This document shows positions 18,301-27,132 of a DNA stretch of 40,901 nt, in pieces. Made by a program: the position numbers and the translations under genes. The first letter of the stretch is position 1. Each line of letters starts with the position of its first letter. The notes beneath the pieces were generated by a model that saw only the letters and a program-made list of their open reading frames with translations, had not been told where the DNA came from and did not search any database. Origin of the DNA: an uncultured Clostridia bacterium. GTDB lineage: Bacteria; Bacillota; Clostridia; TANB77; CAG-508. The stretch covers positions 1-40,901 of the forward strand of contig CANQVU010000006.1 in NCBI GenBank assembly GCA_947627415.1. The letters are read 5' to 3'.

Positions 18301-18378
18301 TGGGGTGGAAGATGGGACTCGAACCCACGGCCTCTGGTGCCACAAACCAGCGCTCTAACCAACTGAGCTACATCCACC
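18301..18378 (-). tRNA. tRNA-His (anticodon GTG)
   Basis: The acceptor 5' strand GGTGGATG includes the extra G at position -1 that is typical of tRNA-His. The anticodon stem CTGGT/ACCAG encloses loop TTGTGGC with GTG. The T arm is GTGGG-TTCGAGT-CCCAT and CCA is encoded. One U-U mismatch lies in the acceptor stem. It is transcribed just ahead of tRNA-Gln. Confidence 0.93.
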
Positions 18379-18573
18379 ATTAAAAAGTACGTATTTTATT
18401 TTAAATAATTTTTACTTCTTTGTCAATGCTTTTTGTAAAAAAATATAAAGTAATATCTTCAAAATAGCGGACGACCAATGGTCGTCCCTACATTTGCTCT
18501 ACTTTATTTGATTTCTAGTCTGAACAATAAGAACTCATAAAATGAAAACTCAGTTATGATACATTTTTTTATT

Positions 18574-19230
18574 TTATCCATCTGCTCTTGCTAAAATTAT
18601 AATTCTTGCTTTTGTATCATCAGTACAAGTTGATAAAGTAATTTCTGCTACTCCATTTGTATTTCTTGTATAAAAGCTAGTATCCTGTTCTGAAGTTTCG
18701 AACTTTTGATAAATAGTATAAGTTAATTCCGTTCCAGAATTATCTTTTATCATAATTTTATCTCCTACAGATAATTTTTTATTATCTGAGAAAAATTGCC
18801 CATTTCTATAATTATGTCCAACAATTACTACATTTCCTGGTTGATTTAATTGTGGATTGCTTGGATATAAAACTGCTACTGCAGTATTTAATGACTCAGG
18901 TGTAACTACATCCAATATAGGCTGTTTAACATTTGTTTTTGGTATAGTTATATAACCAAGCATTACAAATTCTTTATAATACGTTTTTGATTTTGTATAG
19001 TCTGATGTTGAAGATTCATTTTCTGGGTTTATACTAGTTTGTTCTCCTTCTTCAGCATTATTTTCTTCTACATTTTTATCAAATTCTGCTATTGCTTCTA
19101 TTGCTCTGTTTCCTTCTAATCTTGGTTTTATCACATAGTTATATACTAAAAAGCCTACACCTACTAAGATAGATATTATTAGTACTATTAAAATTGCTGT
19201 TAAAACATTCCCATATTTATTTGCTGTCAT
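18574..19230 (-). CDS. Class D/E-like sortase
   Basis: The protein of about 218 residues has an N-terminal membrane anchor (VLTAILIVLIISILVGVGFLVYN, N-in), a Glu/Ser-rich spacer and a sortase domain. The catalytic triad is visible: His in VIVGHNYRNGQFFSD, Cys in TLSTCTDD and Arg in ARIIILARADG. Sortases attach secreted proteins to the cell wall or to each other at the outer membrane face. No LPXTG-type substrate gene is seen nearby, so it may be a housekeeping or orphan enzyme. ATG 19230 follows GGAGGTG. A short diverged repeat lies just beyond the stop. Confidence 0.82.
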   Translation of the reverse strand: MTANKYGNVLTAILIVLIISILVGVGFLVYNYVIKPRLEGNRAIEAIAEFDKNVEENNAEEGEQTSINPENESSTSDYTKSKTYYKEFVMLGYITIPKTNVKQPILDVVTPESLNTAVAVLYPSNPQLNQPGNVVIVGHNYRNGQFFSDNKKLSVGDKIMIKDNSGTELTYTIYQKFETSEQDTSFYTRNTNGVAEITLSTCTDDTKARIIILARADG

Positions 19231-19294
19231 AACCAACACCTCCATTATGCCTTATATTTATATTATAACACATAATTATGCTTTTTCATATATT

Positions 19295-19666
<372 letters not shown>

Positions 19667-19676
19667 TTATAAATAC

Positions 19677-19863
19677 AAATTGTTGTTTGTTTTATTTATT
19701 ACTGTAAAATAGTTTAATATAATTTTTTCAAGACGTCCTTCTTCACAAAAATTATTATTTCATAATAATTTTGGATTCGAAGCTCCTATTTCAAAAATTA
19801 TATTTAAACTATTTTACTAATCAAATTAATTTAAAAACAATTATACAAATTACAATTTTTATA
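19677..19863. mobile_element. MITE-like element, copy 2
   Basis: This is the reverse complement of 12653-12839 over 187 bases with one visible difference (GTTTGT against GTTTGC near the edge). It lies between the alaS stop and the HIT gene. The inner terminal repeats GTAAAATAGTTTAA and TTAAACTATTTTAC and the outer AAATTGT-type ends are both present. Confidence 0.8.
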
Positions 19864-19865
19864 TA

Positions 19866-21635
19866 TTACTCTAATATTGCCTTTATTCTACGTACTCCTG
19901 CTGATGAAGATTCTTCTTTTTTAATTTTAAAATGTCCTAATTTACTAGTATTATCAACATGAGGCCCTCCACATAGTTCTAGAGATACATCACCTATTTT
20001 ATACACTGTAACAATATCTCCATATTTATCAATAAACATAGCTTCTGCACCTAAAGAAAGTGCTTCTTCTTTTTTCATTTCGAGTTTTTCCACTGGTATT
20101 GCTTGCTTTATGTATTGATTTACTAATTCTTCTGTTTTTTGCTTTTGTTCATCAGTCATTTTTTCAGGATGTGAAAAATCAAATCTCATTCTTTCTGCAG
20201 TTATATTGCTTCCTTTTTGATGAACATGAGGTCCTAAAACTTTTTTTAATGCAGCATTTAAAAGATGTGTTGCAGTATGGTATTTAGTCTCCATTTCTCC
20301 AGTTGAAGCAAGTCCACCTTTGAATTTACCTATTGCTCCTTCTCTTGATTTTTCTTGATGTTCTTTAAATCTTTGTTTAAAGCCTTCTGTATCAACTTTT
20401 AAATTCAACTCTTCTGCTAATTCTTCCGTAAGTTCTATTGGAAATCCAAAAGTGTCATATAGTCTAAAAGCTGTATCTTTATTAATTAAATTTCCATCAA
20501 GATTATTAACTACTTTTTCAAATTCTTTTAGTCCTTTTTCTAGAGTTCTATTAAACTTGACTTTTTCATTTTTCAATGTGTCTAATATTTCATTTTTATT
20601 TCTTTCAAGTTCATTATAATATTTCGAATACTTATTTATAATTAAAATTGCTAAATCTTGTTCCCAATTAGAATCAATATCTATATTTAACTTTTTAGCA
20701 TATCTTATCATTCTTCTAATTAATCTTCTTAATATATATCCTTGGTCAGTATTAGATGGTTTTATTCCAGCTTCATCACCTGATATCATTACAATTGCTC
20801 TTATATGATCTGCAATAATTCTCATACTTTTAGTATATTGCTCATCATCATAAGATAAACTTGATATTTCTTCTATTTTTTCTATAACATCTCTCCATAC
20901 AGATGATTTATAATTGTCTGTATATCCTTCTAATATTGCTGTTACTCTTTCAACGCCTAATCCTGTATCAACATTTTTGTTTTTTAATGGAGTAAATTTA
21001 TCTCCTTCTTCGTGATTATATTGCATAAAAACATTGTTCCATATTTCAACCCAATTTTCATTTTCGGGATCAAATTTTTTTGGAATTTCACTTTCACTTC
21101 TCCAATAAAATATTTCTGTATCTGGTCCACATGGTCCAAGTAATTCCATATTAGGCCACCAATTGTGTTCTTCTCCTAAAAATGCTATTCTATCTTCATT
21201 TATTCCTAAATATTTCCAAATGTCTGCTGACTCTGCATCTGCAGGTACAATTTTATTTCCTTTAAATACAGTTACTGCCAATCTTTCTACTGGTATATTT
21301 AAATGTTTAGTTAAAAATTCAAAGCTCCAAACAATCGATTCTTTCTTAAAATAATCTCCCAAAGACCAATTTCCTAACATTTCAAAAAATGTATGATGTG
21401 TAGTATCTCCTATTGAATCTAAGTCATTTGTTCTAAAGCATTTTTGAACATCTGCAAGCCTTTTTCCTTCTGGATGTGGCTCTCCTTTTAGGTATGGAAC
21501 TAAAGGTTGCATACCTGCTGTATTAAACAAACAAGTAGGATCATTTTCAGGTATTATTGGTGCACTTGGTATTATTTTATGCCCCTTACTTTCAAAAAAT
21601 TTTAAATATGCATCTTTTAAATCTATATTATTCAT
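19866..21635 (-). CDS. alaS: Alanyl-tRNA synthetase, short form without C-Ala domain
   Basis: The 589-residue enzyme charges tRNA-Ala. It has the class II aminoacylation domain (YLKFFESKGHKIIPSAP, NTAGMQPLVPYLKGEPHP, GLGVERVTAILEGYTDNY) and the editing domain with HTATHLLNAAL and CGGPHVDNT zinc/editing residues. It stops at AGVRRIKAILE, exactly at the end of the editing domain. The DHHA1/C-Ala region that makes most bacterial AlaRS about 875 residues long is missing. Only a MITE-like repeat follows the stop, so it is either a natural short form or a tail lost at the repeat. ATG 21635 follows AAGGAGG. Confidence 0.92.
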   Translation of the reverse strand: MNNIDLKDAYLKFFESKGHKIIPSAPIIPENDPTCLFNTAGMQPLVPYLKGEPHPEGKRLADVQKCFRTNDLDSIGDTTHHTFFEMLGNWSLGDYFKKESIVWSFEFLTKHLNIPVERLAVTVFKGNKIVPADAESADIWKYLGINEDRIAFLGEEHNWWPNMELLGPCGPDTEIFYWRSESEIPKKFDPENENWVEIWNNVFMQYNHEEGDKFTPLKNKNVDTGLGVERVTAILEGYTDNYKSSVWRDVIEKIEEISSLSYDDEQYTKSMRIIADHIRAIVMISGDEAGIKPSNTDQGYILRRLIRRMIRYAKKLNIDIDSNWEQDLAILIINKYSKYYNELERNKNEILDTLKNEKVKFNRTLEKGLKEFEKVVNNLDGNLINKDTAFRLYDTFGFPIELTEELAEELNLKVDTEGFKQRFKEHQEKSREGAIGKFKGGLASTGEMETKYHTATHLLNAALKKVLGPHVHQKGSNITAERMRFDFSHPEKMTDEQKQKTEELVNQYIKQAIPVEKLEMKKEEALSLGAEAMFIDKYGDIVTVYKIGDVSLELCGGPHVDNTSKLGHFKIKKEESSSAGVRRIKAILE

Positions 21636-21728
21636 GCATTCCTCCTTAAACATTTTACTGTACTATTATACAAACTTTTTATTATATTTACAAGTAATTT
21701 TAGCATTTTATTTGGATAAATTGTTGCT

Positions 21729-21835
21729 TATGGCAAAAAAGGGGACAGACCCTTTTTTGCCGATAGATTTAATTGTCTGAAAATTCAGAACAGTTCCTAG
21801 AATTTCCTCACACAAATCACAATTTACAAAATCAT
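21729..21835. repeat. Diverged composite repeat with strong hairpin
   Basis: GGCAAAAAAGGG and CCCTTTTTTGCC form a 12-bp hairpin (about 21731-21760). Relatives of the GACTGTCC and TAGAATTCC tracts and a CAAATCACAATTTAC edge follow. It lies between divergent alaS and spoVT. Confidence 0.6.
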
Positions 21836-21935
21836 TTTTAATCTATTTTCAATTTTTTTGTCAAAATTATGCATAAATTTGAATTGAAAACAAATAATAA
21901 TCTTAAATTCAAAATAAAACAAAGGAGGGAAAATT

Positions 21936-22490
21936 TTGAAAGCAACAGGAGTAGTAAGAAGAATAGATGATTTGGGTAGAATTGTTATTCCTAAAGAAAT
22001 AAGAAGAACACTTCGTATAAAAGAAGGTGATCCTCTAGAAATTTTTACCGATAAAGAAGGAGAAGTTATCTTAAAAAAATATTCTCCAATTGGTGAACTT
22101 TCTGAATTTGCTACTGGATATGCAGAAACTCTTTCTAAGACAACAGGACATATCGCATGTATTACTGATAAAGATTCTGTAATTGCTGTATCCGGTGGAT
22201 CAAAAAAAGAATTTCTAGAACAATCTCTAAGTCCTGAATTAGAAAAAATAATGGAAAACAAGGAAATATATACAAGTAAAGAAAATAATGAATTAGCTGT
22301 CCCAATAACTCAAAATGATAATAAAGAAAGAAGATATAACTCTCAAGTAATATATCCTATAATATCTGATGGAGATGTAATTGGAAGTGTAATTTTATTA
22401 TCTAAAGAGCAAAATACAAAAATGGGAGATATGGAATTGAAAGTTGTTCAATCAGCTGCTGGTTTTTTAAGCAGTCAAATGGAAATCTAA
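21936..22490 (+). CDS. spoVT: SpoVT, AbrB-type stage V sporulation regulator
   Basis: The 184-residue protein has an N-terminal AbrB swapped-hairpin DNA-binding domain (KATGVVRRIDDLGRIVIPKE) and a C-terminal GAF-like domain, the SpoVT architecture. In bacilli it tunes forespore sigma-G genes. The start is TTG at 21936, supported by GGAGGGAAAATT upstream. It is monocistronic with a strong terminator. Its single CGG triplet spans TCC GGT, so no shift is needed. Confidence 0.95.
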   Translation: MKATGVVRRIDDLGRIVIPKEIRRTLRIKEGDPLEIFTDKEGEVILKKYSPIGELSEFATGYAETLSKTTGHIACITDKDSVIAVSGGSKKEFLEQSLSPELEKIMENKEIYTSKENNELAVPITQNDNKERRYNSQVIYPIISDGDVIGSVILLSKEQNTKMGDMELKVVQSAAGFLSSQMEI

Positions 22491-22502
22491 TAAAATTTAC
22501 AA

Positions 22503-22550
22503 CAAAAAGTGAAATATGTGTTGAAAAATATAACATATATTTCGCTTTTT
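22503..22550 (+). terminator. Hairpin terminator after spoVT
   Basis: AAAAAGTGAAATATGTGTT and AACATATATTTCGCTTTTT form a long stem with a few non-Watson-Crick positions, followed by a T run. Confidence 0.8.
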
Positions 22551-22612
22551 TATTATATATTAAAAATTAACTTTTATATTTCTCACATACAAGAAAATTT
22601 CTTATTTTTTAC

Positions 22613-22641
22613 TTGACGTTATTCGATATTAGCTATAGAAT
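22613..22641 (+). promoter_or_regulatory. Sigma-A-type promoter of the HD-GYP gene
   Basis: TTGACG (22613-22618) and TAGAAT (22636-22641) have 17-base spacing. The ribosome site TTAGGAGATACAA precedes ATG 22676. Confidence 0.65.
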
Positions 22642-22675
22642 TAATTTATAGAATATATTGCCTTAGGAGATACAA

Positions 22676-23614
22676 ATGAAAGAAGAGTTAGATTTTTATA
22701 GTAAAACCAATCTAAAATCTTACAACTTAGATGAAACAATGAGATATCAATTAAGTATGCTAGATACCTTGGATCCTTATACACGTCTGCATTGTGAAAA
22801 TGTAGCAAATATAACTTGTCGTCTCTGTGAATACATGCATATGAATAAAGATTTTACTATATATTGCACCATATGTGCATATCTTCATGATATTGGTAAG
22901 CTTTTCATTCCTTCAAAAGTTTTACAAAAAAATGGACCTTTAACTGATGAAGAATATGAAGTTATGAAAACGCACACTACATTAGGTTATAAAATGTGTA
23001 TGGATGATCCTAAACTTCGTCCGTACAGTGCCGGTACAATTTATCATCATGAGGCATTAAATGGAACTGGATATCCTAAAGGATTAACTAAAAAGGACAT
23101 TCCTTTAGAAGGACAAATTATTAGAGTCGCAGATGAATTTGATGCAATTGTTAGTAAAAGACAATATAAAACTCATATTGGAATTACAGATACATTAAAA
23201 CTCTTAATAGAAGAAGCTAAACCTACTATACCTAAATCAGTTGCATTAAAAAGTATAGAGGAAAATACAAAAATTGGTAAACTAAATCCAAAAATAGTCA
23301 AACCATTATTTAAAGTAGTAATAGATGATATTAACTATGAAATAAGCTGTATATTTGAATACACGAAGTATTTAGATACACAAATAAAAAGATTAGAAAA
23401 AATAAGTGAATACAACATAAAAAGAGAAACTTCCAAAAAAGAAAAGAAAAAAGAATATTTTACTGCTTGTATGCAATCAATGTTTGAAAAAGGTGAAGAT
23501 TTCAGAAATTATAAATATATTCTAGAAGAATATAGAACTGCTTATTTAAAGAGAAAAGAAATTATTGATAATTTATTTGATGAAATAAAAACAATAAAGA
23601 GACTAAGAGTATAG
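22676..23614 (+). CDS. HD-GYP domain phosphodiesterase
   Basis: The 312-residue protein has the HD-GYP core: RLHCENVANITC (H), YLHDIGKLFIP (HD), MKTHTTLGY (H), YHHEALNGTGYPKGL (HH and GYP) and VADEFDAI. Such enzymes hydrolyse cyclic di-GMP or related signals. The C-terminal third is a charged helical extension with no recognised domain. No receiver or membrane domain is present, so the input is unclear. It pairs conceptually with the degenerate GGDEF protein at 7707-8819, but there is no direct link. Confidence 0.85.
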   Translation: MKEELDFYSKTNLKSYNLDETMRYQLSMLDTLDPYTRLHCENVANITCRLCEYMHMNKDFTIYCTICAYLHDIGKLFIPSKVLQKNGPLTDEEYEVMKTHTTLGYKMCMDDPKLRPYSAGTIYHHEALNGTGYPKGLTKKDIPLEGQIIRVADEFDAIVSKRQYKTHIGITDTLKLLIEEAKPTIPKSVALKSIEENTKIGKLNPKIVKPLFKVVIDDINYEISCIFEYTKYLDTQIKRLEKISEYNIKRETSKKEKKKEYFTACMQSMFEKGEDFRNYKYILEEYRTAYLKRKEIIDNLFDEIKTIKRLRV

Positions 23615-23632
23615 TATCTTAGTCTCTTTATT
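23598..23632. terminator. Bidirectional hairpin terminator
   Basis: AAAGAGACTAAGA and TCTTAGTCTCTTT form a perfect stem that includes the last codons of the HD-GYP gene. The convergent nifS-like gene ends just beyond. Confidence 0.85.
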
Positions 23633-23636
23633 CTAT

Positions 23637-24821
23637 TTAAGATTTTTCCGTTCTTATAAATTCCAAATATTCTGGTGAAATACTTCTAAGCCTTTGAGCT
23701 ATTTCTACTAAATTATTAATTAAATAATCAACATCCTCTTTTGTATTTTCTTTACCAAATGTTATTCTTAAAGAACCTTTTGCAATATTTTCAGGAAGTC
23801 CTATTGCTAATAGTACATGCGAAGGATTTGTAGATCCACTACTACATGCGGAACCTGTTGACGCGCATATTCCATTCATATCTAAATTTAATAATAAAGC
23901 CTCTCCATCAACAAATTTAAATGATATATTACTATTCCCAGGCAGTCTTTTTATTCTATGTCCATTAACTTTTACATATGGTATGTTTTTCTCTACTTGC
24001 ATTTCATAATAATCTCTTAAATTACTTATACTAGTATTATAAGTTTCTAAATTTTCATACGCAATTTGTATTGCCTTGCCAAGCCCCACTATTCCTGCAA
24101 CATTTTCTGTTCCTGCCCTTTTATCTTTTTCTTGATGTCCTCCATCTTGGAGCTTATTACATTTAACCCCACTTCTTATATATATTGCTCCTACTCCTTT
24201 TGGTCCATAAAATTTATGTGCTGACATTGATAATAAATCTATATTCATTTTTTTAACATCTATTTTAACATTGCCAACTGCTTGAACACTATCTGTATGA
24301 AATAATATATTTTTTTCTCTCGCTATTTTTCCTATTTCTTCTATTGGCTGAATTGTACCTATCTCATTGTTTGCAAACATTATGCTTATTAATATTGTTT
24401 CATCTGTAATTTTGTCTTTCAAATCTTGAATATCTATTAGTCCATCTTCGTCAACATCTAAATACGTAACATTAAATCCTTCTTCTTCTAAAGTCTTACA
24501 AGTATTTAATATTGCCGGATGTTCTATTTTTGTTGTTATTATATGATTTCCTTTATTTTTATTTGCATGTGCTACACCTTTTAAGGCAAGATTATCGCTT
24601 TCACTTCCACATCCAGTAAAATATATTTCTTTTGGATCACAATTAATTGCAAATGATACCCTTCTTCTTGCTTCTTCTATAGCCTTCTTTGCATTTCTAC
24701 CTATAGTATATAAAGATGAAGGATTGCCATATTCAATGCTAAAAAAAGGTATCATTTCTTTTAAAACCTCTTCATCAACTGCAGTTGTTGCTGCATGATC
24801 AAAATATCTAATTTTATTCAT
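23637..24821 (-). CDS. Cysteine desulfurase (NifS/IscS family)
   Basis: The 394-residue PLP enzyme removes sulfur from cysteine for Fe-S clusters and thio-modifications. It shows YFDHAATTAVDEEV at the start, the PLP lysine in SMSAHKFYGPKGVGA and the sulfur-accepting cysteine in CASTGSACSSGS. No iscU or mnmA lies beside it, so its exact client is open. All CGG triplets are out of frame. Length is normal for the family. Confidence 0.92.
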   Translation of the reverse strand: MNKIRYFDHAATTAVDEEVLKEMIPFFSIEYGNPSSLYTIGRNAKKAIEEARRRVSFAINCDPKEIYFTGCGSESDNLALKGVAHANKNKGNHIITTKIEHPAILNTCKTLEEEGFNVTYLDVDEDGLIDIQDLKDKITDETILISIMFANNEIGTIQPIEEIGKIAREKNILFHTDSVQAVGNVKIDVKKMNIDLLSMSAHKFYGPKGVGAIYIRSGVKCNKLQDGGHQEKDKRAGTENVAGIVGLGKAIQIAYENLETYNTSISNLRDYYEMQVEKNIPYVKVNGHRIKRLPGNSNISFKFVDGEALLLNLDMNGICASTGSACSSGSTNPSHVLLAIGLPENIAKGSLRITFGKENTKEDVDYLINNLVEIAQRLRSISPEYLEFIRTEKS

Positions 24822-24835
24822 TTTATCTCCTTTTA

Positions 24836-25086
24836 CAAATTATTTTATTAGCTTTTACTATATTTTATACCTATAAATATAATAAATTGTTTTTTATGTG
24901 TTTACATATTCGTATTTGCAATAAATATTGTGGTAAAATCAACATAATGATTTTGCTTAAGAGCTATTAAGAAAAAAGTTTAAAAATTAATAGACGAAAT
25001 GAAAAGTAATATATCTGAAAATTTAAATATATATGTATCATATTTCTTTGCAGAAAGCAAAAAAAAGATGATATTATAAAATAAAA
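24836..25086. other. AT-rich intergenic region
   Basis: No recognisable gene or repeat is seen. It should contain the promoter of the cysteine desulfurase. A 26-codon frame beginning near 25010 has no ribosome site and is not supported. Confidence 0.4.
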
Positions 25087-25113
25087 TTAAGAAGCTTATA
25101 AAAGCTTCTTAAT
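25084..25113 (-). terminator. Hairpin terminator after the small membrane protein
   Basis: Arms AAGAAGCTT and AAGCTTCTT with flanking A and T runs overlap the very end of the gene at 25109. Coordinates are approximate. Confidence 0.7.
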
Positions 25114-25462
25114 TTTGTGTCCATCTTACTACTTTTATGTTTTTATACTTATCTAATACATCCATATATTTTTGATATTCTTCTTCCCACAACATATTTG
25201 GTACTTTATCAAAAGCGCTAAATACTTTCTCCGCTTCTGATAAAAATATCAATTGTTCTTGTGGTGTTAATCTATCATATTTCTTTGCGAATCTATATAA
25301 TTTATCTAAAATTTGGTTAGCTTCTATGAAACCCCAAAAATCTTTTACTTTTATTCCTGCCACTTTAATTTGTGCAATCGCAAATAAAACTAATGCAAAT
25401 ATTAATATTATTAATACATATATTAATATTAGTAATATCATTTTTAGCACCTTCTTTTTCAT
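25109..25462 (-). CDS. Small membrane-anchored protein of unknown function
   Basis: The 117-residue protein has an N-terminal membrane segment (LKMILLILIYVLIILIFALVLFAIA) followed by a soluble charged part (KVKDFWGFIEANQILDKLYRF and so on) with several Tyr/Trp residues. I do not recognise the family. It is transcribed alone, upstream of a composite repeat. No in-frame CGG is present. Confidence 0.5.
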   Translation of the reverse strand: MKKKVLKMILLILIYVLIILIFALVLFAIAQIKVAGIKVKDFWGFIEANQILDKLYRFAKKYDRLTPQEQLIFLSEAEKVFSAFDKVPNMLWEEEYQKYMDVLDKYKNIKVVRWTQN

Positions 25463-25554
25463 AAGTATAAAATTATTATACCATATTATACCATTCTTTG
25501 CAAATTTTGTGGTATTAAATTTCTTGTTGTGCTATAATAAGTTTCGTTATTAAT

Positions 25555-25820
25555 TTAGTAAATTGTTGTTTGTGAGAGGAAATTCTAGGGACTGTCCCTC
25601 TTTTTTTCCAAAAGGAAAAAAAGGGGACTGTCCTGAATTTCCAGACGATTAAATCTGTTGCAAATGTTGTAGGGGTCGCCGCCCTCGGCGACCCGAATAC
25701 ATCGAAGGAATTGCCCTAAATCGCGTAAAAGGTTATCAAATAAATTACAATCGCGGGTCGCCCAGGGGTGCGACCCCTACGGATTTGAAAACAAATTTAA
25801 CCCAACAAATTGCAATTTAT
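25555..25820. repeat. Composite intergenic repeat
   Basis: It starts with AAATTGTTGTTTGTGAGAGG and ends with ACAAATTGCAATTTAT, inverted-repeat-like edges. Inside are CTAGGGACTGTCCCT and GGGACTGTCCTGAATT tracts and hairpins such as GGGGTCGCC and GGCGACCC (about 25671-25695) and GGGTCGC and GCGACCC (about 25755-25778). No gene is seen. Confidence 0.75.
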
Positions 25821-25841
25821 ATAATTTTTGGAGGGTTCTTC

Positions 25842-26700
25842 ATGGATAGATACAAAAGTACCAAGATAGCAGGTATTCTTGGAATTATTGGTAATGTATT
25901 TTTACTAGTTATAAAAGCATTTGTTGGTTTTATAAGTAATAGCCAAGCAATGATTGCAGATAGCGTTAATAGTGCAAGTGATATATTTGCTTCACTTATG
26001 ACTTTCATAGGAAATAAAATAGCGAGTAAGCCGGGTGACTCTGATCACAATTTTGGGCATCGGTAAGTCTGAATATATTTTCTCGCTTCTTATTAGTATA
26101 TCTATGGTAGCAATATCTGTAAAATTATTAATAGATGCTATAACTTCTCTTATTTTTAATAATGCGCTACAATATTCTATTTACTTAATAATTGTTTGCA
26201 TAATTACAATAGTAATAAAAATATTTTTATTCTTATATACTAATAGATTAAATAAGAAATATAATAATATACTTCTAAAAGCGAACTCAAAAGATCACTT
26301 TAATGACTGTATTGTAACTTCATTTACATTGATATCTATTTTATTTGCTTCTCAGGGAATTTATTGGATAGATGGATTAGTTGGTCTTGGAATTGCCGTT
26401 TGGATATGTTTTACTGGTATCAAAATATTTATTGAAAGTTATAATGTACTTATGGATATATCAATTGATGAGCATACAAAAGATATTATATTAGATTTAG
26501 TACATAACTATGAAGAAATTATATCTGTAGAAAACCTATACTCTACACCAGCTGGATATAAATATATCATTATATTAACAATATGCGTAGATGGTAACAT
26601 GTCAACATTTGATAGCCATAATTTAGCCGATACTTTAGAGCGAGATATAAAAGGACTAGATAATGTTTCTGATGCTATTATACATGTTAATCCGTTATAA
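25842..26700 (+). CDS. CDF-family metal efflux transporter, needs +1 shift at CGG
   Basis: Cation diffusion facilitators export divalent metals across the membrane. From ATG 25842 (GGAGGG site) the frame reads SNSQAMIADSVNSASDIFAS and SDHNFGH, then meets CGG TAA at 26061. Skipping C gives GKSEYIFSLLISISMVA and the rest (DHFNDCIVT, CFTGIKIFIES, a C-terminal cytosolic domain) to 26700. The joined protein has about 285 residues, normal for CDF, and 859 bases is 3n+1. Metal-site residues are N-x3-D and D-x3-D where zinc transporters have His, which suggests manganese; this is inference. The C-terminal frame begins inside a conserved loop, so the two halves are not separate genes. Confidence 0.88.
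26061..26063 (+). other. In-frame CGG +1 shift site (CDF transporter)
   Basis: Context is GGG-CAT-C-GGT-AAG-TCT. The zero frame reads CGG followed at once by TAA. The +1 frame gives FGH-G-KSEY, the canonical CDF loop. It is the only site where GGT rather than GGA or GGG follows. Confidence 0.9.
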
Positions 26701-26707
26701 TTTTAAA

Positions 26708-26748
26708 GAAAAGAGTAGTAATATTATTTATATATTACTACTCTTTAT
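26708..26748. terminator. Bidirectional hairpin terminator
   Basis: AAAGAGTAGTAATAT-type arm and its complement ATATTACTACTCTTT form a stem between the convergent CDF and spoIIID genes. Coordinates are approximate. Confidence 0.75.
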
Positions 26749-26750
26749 TG

Positions 26751-27002
26751 TTAGTTTTCTTTTAATTTACGGTATTTTTCTTTTGTGGCTTGGCCACCTC
26801 TTACGTGCCGCTGTGCTTTGTTTTCATCTAAAACTTTTCGTACATCTTCATATAACATAAGATCTATTTTCTCTAATTCCTTAGTTACATGAACATGAAG
26901 ATTCGTTCTAGATATACCAAATACCTTTGCAGCACTTCTTATTGTTGATTTTGTATCAACAATAAATTGAGCTTGTTCTATAATTTCTTTCCGATTTGCC
27001 AT
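26751..27002 (-). CDS. spoIIID: SpoIIID, sporulation transcription factor
   Basis: The 83-residue protein has the SpoIIID pattern QFIVDTKSTIRSAAKVFGIS, TNLHVHVTKEL and HVRGGQATKEKYRK. SpoIIID activates and represses sigma-E and sigma-K genes in the mother cell. GGAGG precedes ATG 27002 by a normal distance. Codon 4 is CGG (26993-26991) and must be read as a triplet for the frame to continue; a +1 step there would end after three more codons. It is thus one of two in-frame CGG codons in the window that do not act as a shift site. Confidence 0.9.
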   Translation of the reverse strand: MANRKEIIEQAQFIVDTKSTIRSAAKVFGISRTNLHVHVTKELEKIDLMLYEDVRKVLDENKAQRHVRGGQATKEKYRKLKEN

Positions 27003-27085
27003 TTAAGAAAACCTCCAAATAAAATAATTATAAAGCAATGCTTTATAAAATATATTATACTATTATTTACATAAAAATGCAAATA

Positions 27086-27124
27086 AAATACCAAATTTAA
27101 TATTATTTTTTTATTTGGTATTTT
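27086..27124 (-). terminator. Hairpin terminator after clpC
   Basis: AAAATACCAAAT (27086-27097) and ATTTGGTATTTT (27113-27124) form a perfect stem just beyond the clpC stop on the minus strand. Confidence 0.8.
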
Positions 27125-27132
27125 ATTAATAT

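Noticed and set aside
25010..25090. 26-codon frame in the gap before the small membrane protein
   Set aside because: No ribosome site, no promoter and no recognisable sequence.
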